Below, in pieces: positions 1 to 10,100 of a stretch of DNA of 20,788 nucleotides. The DNA is from Bacteroidota bacterium (GTDB taxonomy: Bacteria; Bacteroidota; Bacteroidia; Chitinophagales; LD1). The translations under genes and the position numbers were made by a program. The stretch lies in NCBI GenBank assembly GCA_018267435.1, contig JAFDYM010000012.1, forward strand, positions 1 through 20,788, given 5' to 3'. Under the pieces are notes generated by a model. It was given only the letters and a program-made list of their open reading frames with translations, was not told where the DNA came from and did not search any database. Within the stretch, counting starts at the first letter, position 1, and each line of letters opens with the position of its first letter.

Positions 1-183
1 CAATCCCGTATCTACAAGTATCAACTGCTTACCATCTTCTATTAGCATGCAGCGCATAGCCCAAGTACATAGGTTATTTGCATCTGGTGCATTCAACTTT
101 TGCCAAATCGATTTAGGCACTACGCCAAACATAGCACCACCATCAAGCTTGAATAAGCCTGTATTGATTGTATGTAGTTTCAT
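1..183 (-). CDS. MBL-fold metallo-hydrolase, N-terminal part
   Basis: The ATG is at 183-181 and the frame stays open for 61 residues to the left edge, so only the N-terminus is present. It begins MKLHTINTGLFKLDGGAMFG and ends with the strand-turn LILVDTGL, which is typical of the start of a metallo-beta-lactamase-fold domain. The metal-binding HxHxDH motif would lie beyond the window and cannot be checked. The start is one base after the ribH stop codon, so the two genes are almost certainly co-transcribed and probably translationally coupled. The family includes quorum-lactonase-like and other hydrolases; the substrate cannot be told from this fragment. The family call is fairly secure from N-terminal similarity, the biochemical role is not. 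Confidence 0.75.
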   Translation of the reverse strand, partial: MKLHTINTGLFKLDGGAMFGVVPKSIWQKLNAPDANNLCTWAMRCMLIEDGKQLILVDTGL

Positions 184-184
184 G

Positions 185-682
185 CTACTTCTTCTTTAGC
201 TTGCTCTGTAGTTCTAACATTTTCAATGCAGCAACAGCACATTCTACGCCTTTGTTTCCATGCTTGCCGCCAGCCCTATCTTTAGCCTGTTGCTGAGTGT
301 TAGGCGTTATCACCCCAAATATAAATGGCAGGTCTGTCTCCAAACCCAACTTCATTATAGCATGCGATACAGCTGTATTGATATACACGTCGTGCTCAGT
401 ATCACCTTTCACAACACAGCCAAGACTTATTACTGCATCGGCTTTAGTGTATTCATACAACCACTGTGCAGCCAAGGGTAACTCATAAGCACCAGGCACA
501 TACTCTACGTATATGTTTTTCTCTTTTACACCGTATTGCTTCAATGTTTCTATACAACCATCGCGCAAGGCAAAAGTTATCTCATCATTATATTCAGATA
601 CGGCAATAGCAACTTTGTATTTACTGGCATGCACCGCTTTAAACTCGGTATGCTCACTTAGGTTCTTATCTTTCGATGACAT
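185..682 (-). CDS. ribH: 6,7-dimethyl-8-ribityllumazine synthase (lumazine synthase)
   Basis: A complete 165-residue protein, the normal length for the family. It condenses 5-amino-6-ribitylaminouracil with 3,4-dihydroxy-2-butanone 4-phosphate to give the riboflavin precursor, in the cytoplasm. Family motifs visible: the substrate-binding segment VPGAYELP (residues 62-69), the LGCVVKGDTEHD loop (87-98) with the likely catalytic His97, FGVITPNT (122-129), and the RAGGKHGNKG phosphate-binding region with Arg136. The first ~20 residues are polar and likely disordered, which is common in Bacteroidota versions. The start ATG at 682-680 is the first in frame. Upstream is a terminator for the preceding operon, so ribH should have its own promoter in the short gap 683-718, but I see no convincing -33/-7 elements there. 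The downstream MBL-fold gene follows after one base. Confidence 0.97.
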   Translation of the reverse strand: MSSKDKNLSEHTEFKAVHASKYKVAIAVSEYNDEITFALRDGCIETLKQYGVKEKNIYVEYVPGAYELPLAAQWLYEYTKADAVISLGCVVKGDTEHDVYINTAVSHAIMKLGLETDLPFIFGVITPNTQQQAKDRAGGKHGNKGVECAVAALKMLELQSKLKKK

Positions 683-718
683 GGTTTCTATTCTTTTAGT
701 ATAGCAATATTAAAACAA

Positions 719-748
719 AAACGCCTCCCCTTGTACAGGGAGGCGTTT
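719..748 (-). terminator. Rho-independent terminator of the adhesin operon
   Basis: An 11-bp perfect stem pairs 719-729 with 738-748 (core ACGCCTCCC / GGGAGGCGT), with an 8-base loop. Read on the minus strand it is followed by TTTTTGTTTTAATATT, a good U-tract, whereas the plus-strand reading lacks one. It lies 27 bases after the stop of the OmpA-family gene and before ribH, so it closes the giant-protein/PorP/OmpA transcription unit and insulates ribH. Confidence 0.9.
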
Positions 749-774
749 GTATATGCCCAAATATATATCGTTTG

Positions 775-2997
775 TTAGAACTTAAGAATTTTAAACTCTG
801 TCCTTCTGTTCTCTTGGTGTTGTTCATCTGTACATGGTACAGCCACTGTACCTTCGCACTCGCACTTGTTTACTAGGCGGCTTTCGCCATAACCTGCTGC
901 AATCATACGCTTAATATCTACACCTTGCGATGCTATGTATTGTACCGCAGACTCAGCACGCTTGCTAGACAGGTTAGCATTGTATTTAGCAGTAGCGCGG
1001 CAATCGGTATGCGAGCTTAATTCTATTTCCAGGGTTGGGTTGTCTTTCAACACCTTCACTAGCTTATCAAGTTCTTTAGCAGCATCAGGGCGTATAAACC
1101 ACTTATCCAGGTCATAGTAAATGTTTTCAACCTTAATAGCTACACCTTTCTTCACTTTTTCAAGTTCCAAAACTTGGTAAATGGTAGCAGGAGCTTTAAC
1201 CCCATTAGTAGTTTGTGTAGCTGTTACGGTTAAGTATTTTGTATCTGGCTCGCCAGTCTCTTTCGAGCCCTCTATACGATAGTTTGTATTCTGCTCAAGT
1301 ACAAAAGTATGTTTGCCATCCTTATCGGCAGTAGCTACATCATCTTTACCTGTAGTAAGGTTTGTTACCTTTATAGTAGCACCTTCAAGTGGGTCGCGCG
1401 TTTTCTTATCAAGCACAGTTACTTCTAGGTTTATACCACCGTCAGCCGATAGCGGTATTTTAACTAAATCTGGCTTCGCTTTTACATCTACTTCAACCGT
1501 ATTTGGCATGTAGCCAGCCTTGGTAGCCGCAAATGAATAGTGCTTGCCCGGTATAGCAGGGAAAGAAAAATCACCATCTTTTCCTGTTGTCAACTTACCA
1601 CGGTCTATGTTACCTTCTTTCACCACCACTTCCGATTCAGGAATTGGAAGGCCAGTAGCTGCATCGTATACTATACCATTAAGTATCACACCCTTCTTGG
1701 TAAAGCTATATATATCATCATCACCTTGGCCGCCTTGGCGATTAGAAGCAAAGTAACCCGACTTATTATTCTTAGAAATAATAAAATTAAAATCGTCAGC
1801 ATTTGTATTAACAGGATAACCTAAATTCTCAGGCTCTGTCCAATTAGTAATCTTGTTGCCAGTTTTAACTTGGCTTGCAGAAAATACATCTAAACCACCC
1901 AAACCTAGGTGACCGTTTGATGCAAAGTACAACGTTCCATCATCGGCTATAAACGGAAACATATCATCCCCACTGGTATTTACCTTTGGACCCAAGTTTA
2001 CTGGAGTAGTCCATTGACCGCCTATTTCGCGTGTACTATAGTATATATCTACACCACCGTAGCCGCCGGGCTTATCACTAGCAAAATAAAGCGTCTTTCC
2101 ATCACGGGTTAATGACGGGTGACCTACAGAATATTCTTTATCATTGAAAGGTACAGCTTCTACTACTTCATTACCCCAGCTATTTTGATCTGCAAGCCAA
2201 ACTATGCGGTTGATTTTAAGCTTTACGGTTTTATCGGCAGCAGGAAAAGCTTTACGACCATTATAGTTGCTACGATCAATATACAACTCTCCCATTTTCT
2301 CATTGTAGCTACTTGTACCTTCATGATACTTCTTATTTAACTTACGGTTAGGGATCAATTCAGGTTTACCCAAACCATTAGTACTATCTTTATAAGCTTG
2401 AAAAATTTGAAGAAAGTTACCCTGTGTCCAATTATCCTTGTGCTTTACATAGCTATCTGGAAACCTATTTGAACAGAAAAATATACCTGTATCGTTCTTC
2501 ATAAACGATGGACCGAAATCTGAAAACTTGCTATTTACCGCTTCAGCATTACGCACATCATAAAAACCTCGGTCTTTACTTAGCTGCTCTAACTTGTCTA
2601 TTCCCTTCAATCTATCTTTTACACTATTGTCAGTAGGTACCGCATCGCTATATAGCTTGTAGTACACCTTAGCATCTGCATACTTTTGGTTAGCCCTAAG
2701 TGCTTCAGCATAGTACAGCTTATTCACCACATTGGCATTCTCAGTTTGCGCTAGTTGGCCATAGTAGGTTTCAGCATTTGCCCAATCGTTCATCATTCTG
2801 TAGCTATCTGCTACGCGCTGAAGAACGTAAGTATTGCCAGGCTCCTTCTTCAAAGCCTTTTTATATAGTTCAATGGCATTTTTGAAATCAAATTGCTTGT
2901 AGTACCAATCAGCTACTTTTACCACTGGCCTTTCAGCTACAGCTATAGTAACCATTAATATGGCTGCCAGCAATGTCAGGGATTTCTTAAGTTTCAT
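775..2997 (-). CDS. TPR / PD40 beta-propeller / OmpA-family protein (PorE-like layout)
   Basis: A complete 740-residue envelope protein. Residues 1-21 form a Sec signal peptide with a likely cleavage after AVA21; there is no lipobox cysteine. Residues ~27-120 are TPR-like helices (for example FDFKNAIELYKKALKKEPGN). Residues ~160-432 hold PD40/WD40-like blades with the motif LYFASDKPGGYGGVDIYY and relatives at ~294-320, 346-374 and 401-432. Residues ~438-505 are a carboxypeptidase-regulatory-like beta domain and ~521-612 a second beta domain. Residues ~622-740 are an OmpA C-terminal domain with Asp665 (SSHTDCR) and Arg680 (LSSKR), spaced as in peptidoglycan-binding OmpA proteins. The same domain order is known from PorE of the Porphyromonas T9SS. 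It is the last gene of the adhesin operon, 51 bases after the PorP/SprF gene. I infer that it ties the adhesin/PorP complex to peptidoglycan; it could be a dedicated paralogue rather than the core T9SS protein. Confidence 0.9.
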   Translation of the reverse strand: MKLKKSLTLLAAILMVTIAVAERPVVKVADWYYKQFDFKNAIELYKKALKKEPGNTYVLQRVADSYRMMNDWANAETYYGQLAQTENANVVNKLYYAEALRANQKYADAKVYYKLYSDAVPTDNSVKDRLKGIDKLEQLSKDRGFYDVRNAEAVNSKFSDFGPSFMKNDTGIFFCSNRFPDSYVKHKDNWTQGNFLQIFQAYKDSTNGLGKPELIPNRKLNKKYHEGTSSYNEKMGELYIDRSNYNGRKAFPAADKTVKLKINRIVWLADQNSWGNEVVEAVPFNDKEYSVGHPSLTRDGKTLYFASDKPGGYGGVDIYYSTREIGGQWTTPVNLGPKVNTSGDDMFPFIADDGTLYFASNGHLGLGGLDVFSASQVKTGNKITNWTEPENLGYPVNTNADDFNFIISKNNKSGYFASNRQGGQGDDDIYSFTKKGVILNGIVYDAATGLPIPESEVVVKEGNIDRGKLTTGKDGDFSFPAIPGKHYSFAATKAGYMPNTVEVDVKAKPDLVKIPLSADGGINLEVTVLDKKTRDPLEGATIKVTNLTTGKDDVATADKDGKHTFVLEQNTNYRIEGSKETGEPDTKYLTVTATQTTNGVKAPATIYQVLELEKVKKGVAIKVENIYYDLDKWFIRPDAAKELDKLVKVLKDNPTLEIELSSHTDCRATAKYNANLSSKRAESAVQYIASQGVDIKRMIAAGYGESRLVNKCECEGTVAVPCTDEQHQENRRTEFKILKF

Positions 2998-3048
2998 ACA
3001 ATTAATATTTTAAGGGAAAACCGTCTTTCTAATTAGTGCTTATGTTTA

Positions 3049-4017
3049 TTAGAAGTATTTTACATAACGCGGAGTTACGAAACGCTTCTTATCGTACCAA
3101 AACTTATAGCCTAACATAATTTCATGTGTACCGTTGGTAAACTTTCTTAGTGCAGAAATTTCAGCATCGTAAGCATAGCCCAATTCTAGTTGCGGTGTAA
3201 TTTTGAACTGTGCCCATACTATAGCTGACTGACCATAGTATTTAAAGTCGCCACCTGTACGGTAAGAAGCTCCCAACCAAAAACGATCGATGAACAACAA
3301 ACCTAAACTGGCATCGAACTGCGGTATGTTCTTGTGCAAACCTTGCTGCCACTTAACCAATACACTTGGGCGAAACTTAACAATGGCTGCATCTTTACCG
3401 AACACATAACCTGCATTAAATACTAGGAAGTCATATACGCGTGCCACATTAGGATCATAACCCACTACACTAGTTTTTTTACTTAAACCACTAGGCATAA
3501 GGTGCGGTGCCGAAACACCTATAAAATACCTTTTACCATAAGCATATATACCGAAGCCAACGTTAGGGACAAACATGTTTTCGTTAACCGAAAACGCTTG
3601 GTCGCCATTGGTATTAAGTACCGCTTTATTGTTGCCTTGGTAGAAATAAGCAAACGATGCGCTAATACCAAAACACAGGCGAGACTGCTTTATTTTTAAC
3701 CTATATGCAAATGACGGAGTAAAAGTAAATGTATTGCTTAGACCTATTTTATCGTTAGATATAACAGCACCTATAGCATACTGATCGCGCCTAAAAGGCG
3801 TATGTATGCTAATATTGGCCGTACGCGGTGCACCTTCTACACCTGCCCATTGGTGTCTGTATATTCCCATTACGCTTATCACCTCTTGGCTACCAGCATA
3901 GGCGGGGTTTATAAACAAGCCATTGAACATATACATACTATATGCGGGGTCTTGCTGGGCTTTCAGACCTGTAAACGCTAGTACAGTTATAAGGACTGAG
4001 AATAATAGTTTTTTCAT
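3049..4017 (-). CDS. PorP/SprF-family type IX secretion membrane protein
   Basis: A complete 322-residue outer-membrane protein. Residues 1-20 are a signal peptide (cleavage likely after LKA20). The mature N-terminus QQDPAYSMYMFN (21-32), INPAYAGS (36-43), YRHQWAG (53-59) and APRT (63-66) are the hallmarks of the PorP/SprF family. The rest alternates short amphipathic strands typical of a beta-barrel and ends with HEIMLGYKFWYDKK. In Flavobacterium johnsoniae, SprF is encoded directly after the giant adhesin SprB and is needed for SprB to reach the surface. The same order here, directly after a giant protein with a type B sorting domain, points to a dedicated partner that secretes or anchors that adhesin. 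The start ATG at 4017-4015 is the first in frame with the signal peptide; no Shine-Dalgarno is seen, as usual in this phylum. Confidence 0.95.
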   Translation of the reverse strand: MKKLLFSVLITVLAFTGLKAQQDPAYSMYMFNGLFINPAYAGSQEVISVMGIYRHQWAGVEGAPRTANISIHTPFRRDQYAIGAVISNDKIGLSNTFTFTPSFAYRLKIKQSRLCFGISASFAYFYQGNNKAVLNTNGDQAFSVNENMFVPNVGFGIYAYGKRYFIGVSAPHLMPSGLSKKTSVVGYDPNVARVYDFLVFNAGYVFGKDAAIVKFRPSVLVKWQQGLHKNIPQFDASLGLLFIDRFWLGASYRTGGDFKYYGQSAIVWAQFKITPQLELGYAYDAEISALRKFTNGTHEIMLGYKFWYDKKRFVTPRYVKYF

Positions 4018-4060
4018 GATCAGCTATTTCAGGTTATTGCTTTTGCTTTCCTTTTTATTG

Positions 4061-4096
4061 AACCCTTTCCGACACAATAATGTATCGGAAAGGGTT
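4061..4096 (-). other. Intergenic hairpin between giant adhesin and PorP/SprF genes
   Basis: A perfect 12-bp inverted repeat pairs 4061-4072 (AACCCTTTCCGA) with 4085-4096 (TCGGAAAGGGTT) around a 12-base loop. It starts 13 bases beyond the giant gene's stop codon, within the 92-base gap before the next gene. Neither strand has a proper U-tract: the minus-strand reading continues CAATAAAAAGG. It is therefore not a textbook intrinsic terminator. I infer a partial terminator or a 3'-end stabilising or processing structure that lowers or raises one cistron relative to the other. Confidence 0.6.
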
Positions 4097-4109
4097 TCTA
4101 ACTCTAGTT

Positions 4110-7100
4110 CTATCTATGTATCACCAAGTAACGTTGTACAGGCTTGGTTACACCATCCTTGTAGTCGTAAATGATGAAGTAAGTACCATCAGGCAAGTTA
4201 GTACCTTGCATATTCTGACCTTTAAAGTCATTGTTGTAATGTCCATCGCTAGCCCAAACTTCTACACCCCAACGGTTGTAAACCCTTAGTGTAGAATTAG
4301 GGAACTGATCATTACATGGTATTTCAAACTCGTCGTTTGTACCATCACCGTTTGGCGAGAAGCCCGTAGGTATAACACAGTTCGTATCTATTACATTAAC
4401 ACATACGCTTGCTGTATCGCAGTAGCTAGTAGCACCAGTAGTTACACAAACTTCATAAGTAAAGGTTATGTTGCCTACATAGTCAGTATTCGGCATTACC
4501 ATTATCGTGTTATCGAAGTTAACACTTGCCATACCATTGTTTACGTTTGATATGATTGTTATAGTAGTATCGCTACCTACAGGTATCAAATCATTATCAA
4601 GAACATTTACGTTAACGCTTGTATTTATTATCGTAGTGTTTACGTCGCAAGCATCAGCTATCGCATCTATCAAGCAATCTACTACCGATATAACCACTTG
4701 CGATGAATCGCATGAACCGGCACCGTTGCAAACTGTAAGCGTAAACGTATCGTTGCCTACAAAGCCCGAAACCGGTGTGTAAGTAAAGCAGGTATCACCA
4801 GCTTCAAGCGTTACAGCACCATTATCTACACCAGTTGTACTAGTAATAGTAAAGTTAGAGGCACCGCTTACATATTGACCTACGCATACTGTAACAGCGC
4901 TATCCATACAAGTGGTAGCCGAAATAGTAGTAGGCAAGTCAATAGGTATACAAGCATCTATTATGATTCGTATAGAACCTGTGCTGCACAAGTTAGGGAA
5001 GCTGCTATCGCAAACTGTATAGAACAATGTAAATGGACCAACAATTGAACCAGCTTCGAATGTAATAGTACCATTAGCGTTCAACGTAGGTATACCTATA
5101 CCTGGCACCGTGGATACCGAAGTAACAGTTAACGTATCACCTTCAGCATCATTATCATTAGCCAATACATCTATTACTACAGTTCCGTTTGTACATACTA
5201 TTACTGTATCGGCATTAGCTACAGGCGGAGTGTTACAATATACATTCAACACTAACAATGCTGTATCCATGCCGCAGTTTGTACGTACGCGGTACACTAC
5301 AGTATCTGGTCCGCAGTAGCTAGCCGCTGGCGTGTAGATAAGTACGCTGTCATTAACAAATACCGCAGTACCATGTGTAGGAGACACAACCACTTGACCC
5401 GAACCGCTAGTATTGTTCAATGTATCGTTAGCCAATACATTTACGCTAAACGGAGCATTAGGCAATATAGTTGCCGCATCGCTTACAGCTACTGGCGGTG
5501 TACAGCAGTTAACTGCTACATATACCGTTGCTGTATCTACAGCACCAAGTACATCTTGTACCGTATACTGGAACGAGTCTGTAAATCCGCAAGTATCCTT
5601 CGGCAAGTATGTAACAGTACCGTTAGGGTTCAATACAACTGTACCCACAGTGTTACCTGTTATTACCGAAGTAACATAGAAGCTATCGGCCTCAGGGTCG
5701 AAGTCGTTATCCATCACATCTATTACTACAGGTATGTAAGGCGTTGTAACCACCGTATCGTTTACTGCTTGTACCGAGTTAGGAACTGTAATTACTACAG
5801 TTGCCGTATCGCACAGTGCAGGTACCGCGTTATCGCATATTACATAGCAGAATGTATCTGGATTTAAGGCATTCAAGTCAGGACCAGGAACATAGGTAAC
5901 AGTTGTACCGGTTATAGTAGCAGTACCATCGGCAGGTGCACATGGTATAGCCGTAATTGTTATCGGATTACCATCTGGATCGTGGTCGTTATTCAATACT
6001 GGAACCACGACAGTAGTGCCATAAGTAGTAGATGTATAATCATCAACAGCTACTGGCGGATGATTCATATATACAGAATCAACGTAGATGATGATATATG
6101 CGCTATCGCACAAACCTGCAGGGTCGCATATAGTATACAATATACTATCTACACCAGTAGTAGGCGAAGTGTACGTAACTGTACCGTTAGCATTCAATGT
6201 AGCTGTAGCACCTGCCAGGTTCGGACCGCTTAACAGAGTAACTGTCAAAGGATCTCCATTAGGATCGAAATCGTTTGCCAGTTCATTCACTACTATCGGT
6301 GTATTAGTTAATACCGTAGCTATATCATCCGTTGCTACTGGTGGCAAGTTAGTACTATCGCAAGTGTATACGACTACAGTTACTAGTGCAGTATCGCACA
6401 TGCTGTACGGCGGTAAGTTACTTTGATCGCACACATAATAAGGGAATGTGTATACACCAGCACTATCACCTGTAAACACTATTGCACCATTACCTGTTAC
6501 AGTAAATGAACCGTTAGAACCTGTAGGGCCTGTAATAGAACCGTACGAGAATGTTACTGGGTTACCGTTAGGATCGCCTGCAGCAGCTGCTACGTTTACA
6601 CCTATTGGCGTATTCTTACATACAGCCACATTCACATCCAAGGCTCGTGGCGCCCTGTTACCAGGTATTACATGTATAGTTACAGTGCCTGTATCGCAAG
6701 CACCTAAACTATCGCACGCTACTATACATATTGTTTGCGTACCTATCCAATTGTAGGTTGGTGTATAGTTAAAGCAGCCGTTCACTATCTGTGTTACAGA
6801 GCCATTTAATGTATCGCATAGCAACACACTCATGGTTAAGTTAGTATTATCTACATCGGTAGCTATTGGGCAAACAGTATCGGTTTGGTTTTGGTATATA
6901 GTGTCTACTATATCCGTAACTACCGGAGGATCATTAACTGGACATACACTTATTGCTACGATACCTGTATCGCAAGCATTGCTGCACTGCGTATTGCATA
7001 TCGCATACACTATTGTATCTAATCCATTGTAGTTAAGGTTAGATTGATATGTAATGAACGGACCGTTAACTGAAGTAGTACCATGATTAACCGATAGTAC

Positions 7101-10100
7101 GGTTACCGTACTAGCATCACCCTCAGGGTCGGTATCATTAGCTACAACATCTATTATCTCAACCACTTCCTCACATGTAGCCAATACATCATCTACGGCT
7201 ACTGGGCGCTGGTTAACATGTAAGCATACAGTATCGCGGCTTGCGCAGCCTGTTGTATTATTTACAGCTGTTGCTACTACACAGTAATCTACACCTGTAG
7301 GTGTTACCGTTACTGGGTTCAAGCCCGATGCAAAAATACCTCCACCTACCGTGCTCCATTGTATGTTTGTTACATCAGTGCTATAGTTAGGAGTTAACAC
7401 TACAGTTTGACCTACACATGCGGTATCGCGGCTTGTGCTTACCGTAATAGTAGGAACTGGTCTTACTACCAAGGTAACTTGAGCTAGACCACTGCAACCC
7501 AATGAGTCGCTGTATGAGTAGGTAATTATATTGTTACCCACGTTAGCGGTAGCAGGGTTAAACACGTTGCCATTCATACCAGGGCCACTAAATGTTCCAC
7601 CTGCAGGCGAACCAGTTAATGTATCTGGCGCATCGAAACGGCAATATGCAGCTTCGTAACCACTTATGGTTATTACTGGATCTGGATTAACCGTTACACA
7701 TATAGTAGTATCATCGGTACAGTTAGTTGAAGGATCTGTATAAACATACCTTATACAGTAGAAGCCTTGGCCTACCACTGAAGGCTGGAATATATTACCC
7801 GTTACACCAGGACCGCTAAATGTACCACCTGCAGGTATACCTGTCATAGTTACATTACCTGCACTAGTACAGTATGCACTACTTAAGCCAGATATGCTTG
7901 CATTAGGCGCTTGATTAACTGTAACAAGTACAGTATCGCTAGCTTGGCAACCGCGCGAATCGGTTACAACTATGGTATATGTAGTACTTGTAAGCGGACA
8001 AACTTGAGGATTCAAGGTTGTATTGCCGGTTATAGTACCACCTGTCCATGAATAAGTATAAGGTGCGGTACCACCCAGTACTGCGCCACCTATGGTTACA
8101 CAGCTACCTACGTTAGAACATAAAGCTCCAATATTAGTACCAGCATCAACAAATACTGTATTAGGCTGAACAGTTACATATACTTGGTCTGAAGCTTGGC
8201 AACCAAAGCTATCGGTTACCAATACAGTAAAGTTAGTACTAAAGCCTAGGTTTTTCACCACAGGGTTAGCGCCGTTTACTGGCACTGGTATAGCAGGAGT
8301 CCAAGCGTAAGTGTAAGGACCAACTGTGCCAGAAGCGGTAGGGCTACCACCAAGTATTACACTATCGGCAGTACAAGCAAATATAGTAGCATCAGGGCCG
8401 GCACTTGCAACTGGCAATGCCCTAGTACCTACAGTTACTATATCTGTAGTTGAACAGCCTAAGCTATCGGTTACAGTTACAGTGTAAGTAATATTCGAAG
8501 TTACATTAGTAGCCGTAGGACGAGCTATAGTTGTACTATTTAGGAATTGTGAAGGCGTCCACAAGAATGTGTAATTGCCTGTTCCTCCTACTGTAGTACC
8601 ACCAAGCACGGTGCTAGTATTGAAACATACTATTGTATCTCTACCTGCATCGGTAGTTATTACAGGGCTAACAAACACCTGCATCGTATCTACCAAGAAA
8701 CAACCTAATGCATCGGTTACGGTTACTGAATAATTAGTTGTAATTAGTGGATTAGCACATGGGTTAGCTACAGTAGTACTGTTCAAGCCTAAGCCTGGGC
8801 TCCATTGATAAATGTATGGACCAACACCGCCTGAAGCAGTAGGTGCACCACCTATCTGAACACAACTTGAGCTATTGCCACAGAATACTTTGCTAAAGCC
8901 AGCATCTACTGCAAGTGTGCTTTGGTTTACGTTTACTACTACTTGATCTGTAGCAAAGCAACCTGTTACGTTATCTCTTACAGTTACCGTAAATGTGGTA
9001 GTAGTGGTTAAACCTGTTACAAAAGGACGAGGTATAGTAGTACCGTTAAGTACACGCACACCGCCTACGCTATCAGGCGCCCAAGTATATGAGTAGTTGC
9101 CAGTACCACCAGTACCAGTAGGTGTACCACCTAACTGTACAAACGAACCAGCGCAAGCTGTCATAGTTTGATCGGCACCCGCATTAGCTACTACGGCAGG
9201 GTTAATATCTATACGCTGGCAAGTAGAAGCCGTACAACCTACTGCATCGGTTACTGTTACACAGTAAGATGTAGTAAGATTTGGTGCGGCAGTAGGATTA
9301 GCAGATGTTATACTGCTTAAGCCAGCGCTAGGGCTCCACAAGTAAGTGTATGGTGCAGTACCACCGCTACCTGTTGGGTTACCTCCTAGCAATGCCGAGT
9401 TACCATTACATATAGCAGTATCGGCACCTACCGATGCAGTTACGGCAGGGTTTACTATCACAGTCATTGAATCTACAGCCACACAGCCATTAGCATCGCT
9501 TACTAGCAATACATACATAGTAGTATCGGTAGGCAATACTTGTGGGTTAGCTATAGTGTTTGAAGTACACATACCACCTACTGGAGACCATGTAATACTA
9601 TAAGGACCTACACCACCGCTTACAGCAGGTGTGCCACCTATAGTTATACAAGTATTCTGACCAGCACATATAGTTTTATCTATACCTGCATCAGCTACTA
9701 AGGTAGATTGTGAAGTATTTATTAATACTTGATCGCTTGAAGTACAACCATTCGCATCGGTAACAGTTACAGTATAGTTGCCTGTAGAACCCAAACCACA
9801 AACGGTAGGATTAGGCAAGCCTGTATTATTCAATGCAGTTGAAGGGCTCCATGCATATAAGTAAGGTGCAGTACCACCTGTAGCTGTAGGCGAACCACCT
9901 AAAGCAACACATGCATTTGCACATGAAACTACTGTTCTATCAATACCTGCATTAGCTACAGGGTTTTGATCCACACGTATTGTAACGTTTGCACTGTTTG
10001 TACAACCTATAGAGTCTGTTGCAACTACAGAGTATGTTACGCTATTAAGCGGACATACCACAGGGTTAGCAACTGTATTGCTGCCTTGGAAGTATATAGC

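Noticed and set aside
260..704. Plus-strand frames overlapping ribH
   Set aside because: They are fully antisense to a clear lumazine synthase gene and show no protein-family features.
683..718. Promoter for ribH in the short gap after the terminator
   Set aside because: A promoter is expected here, but I do not see a convincing Bacteroidota -33 TTG / -7 TAnnTTTG pair with correct spacing, so none is annotated.
5373..5867. 164-codon plus-strand open frame, and many similar plus-strand frames of 60-112 codons across 4500-20700
   Set aside because: They lie antisense to the giant gene, reappear at the repeat period, and translate to Cys/Tyr/Ser/Arg-rich sequence with no family motifs. They are shadows of a T/V/N/D-rich coding strand.
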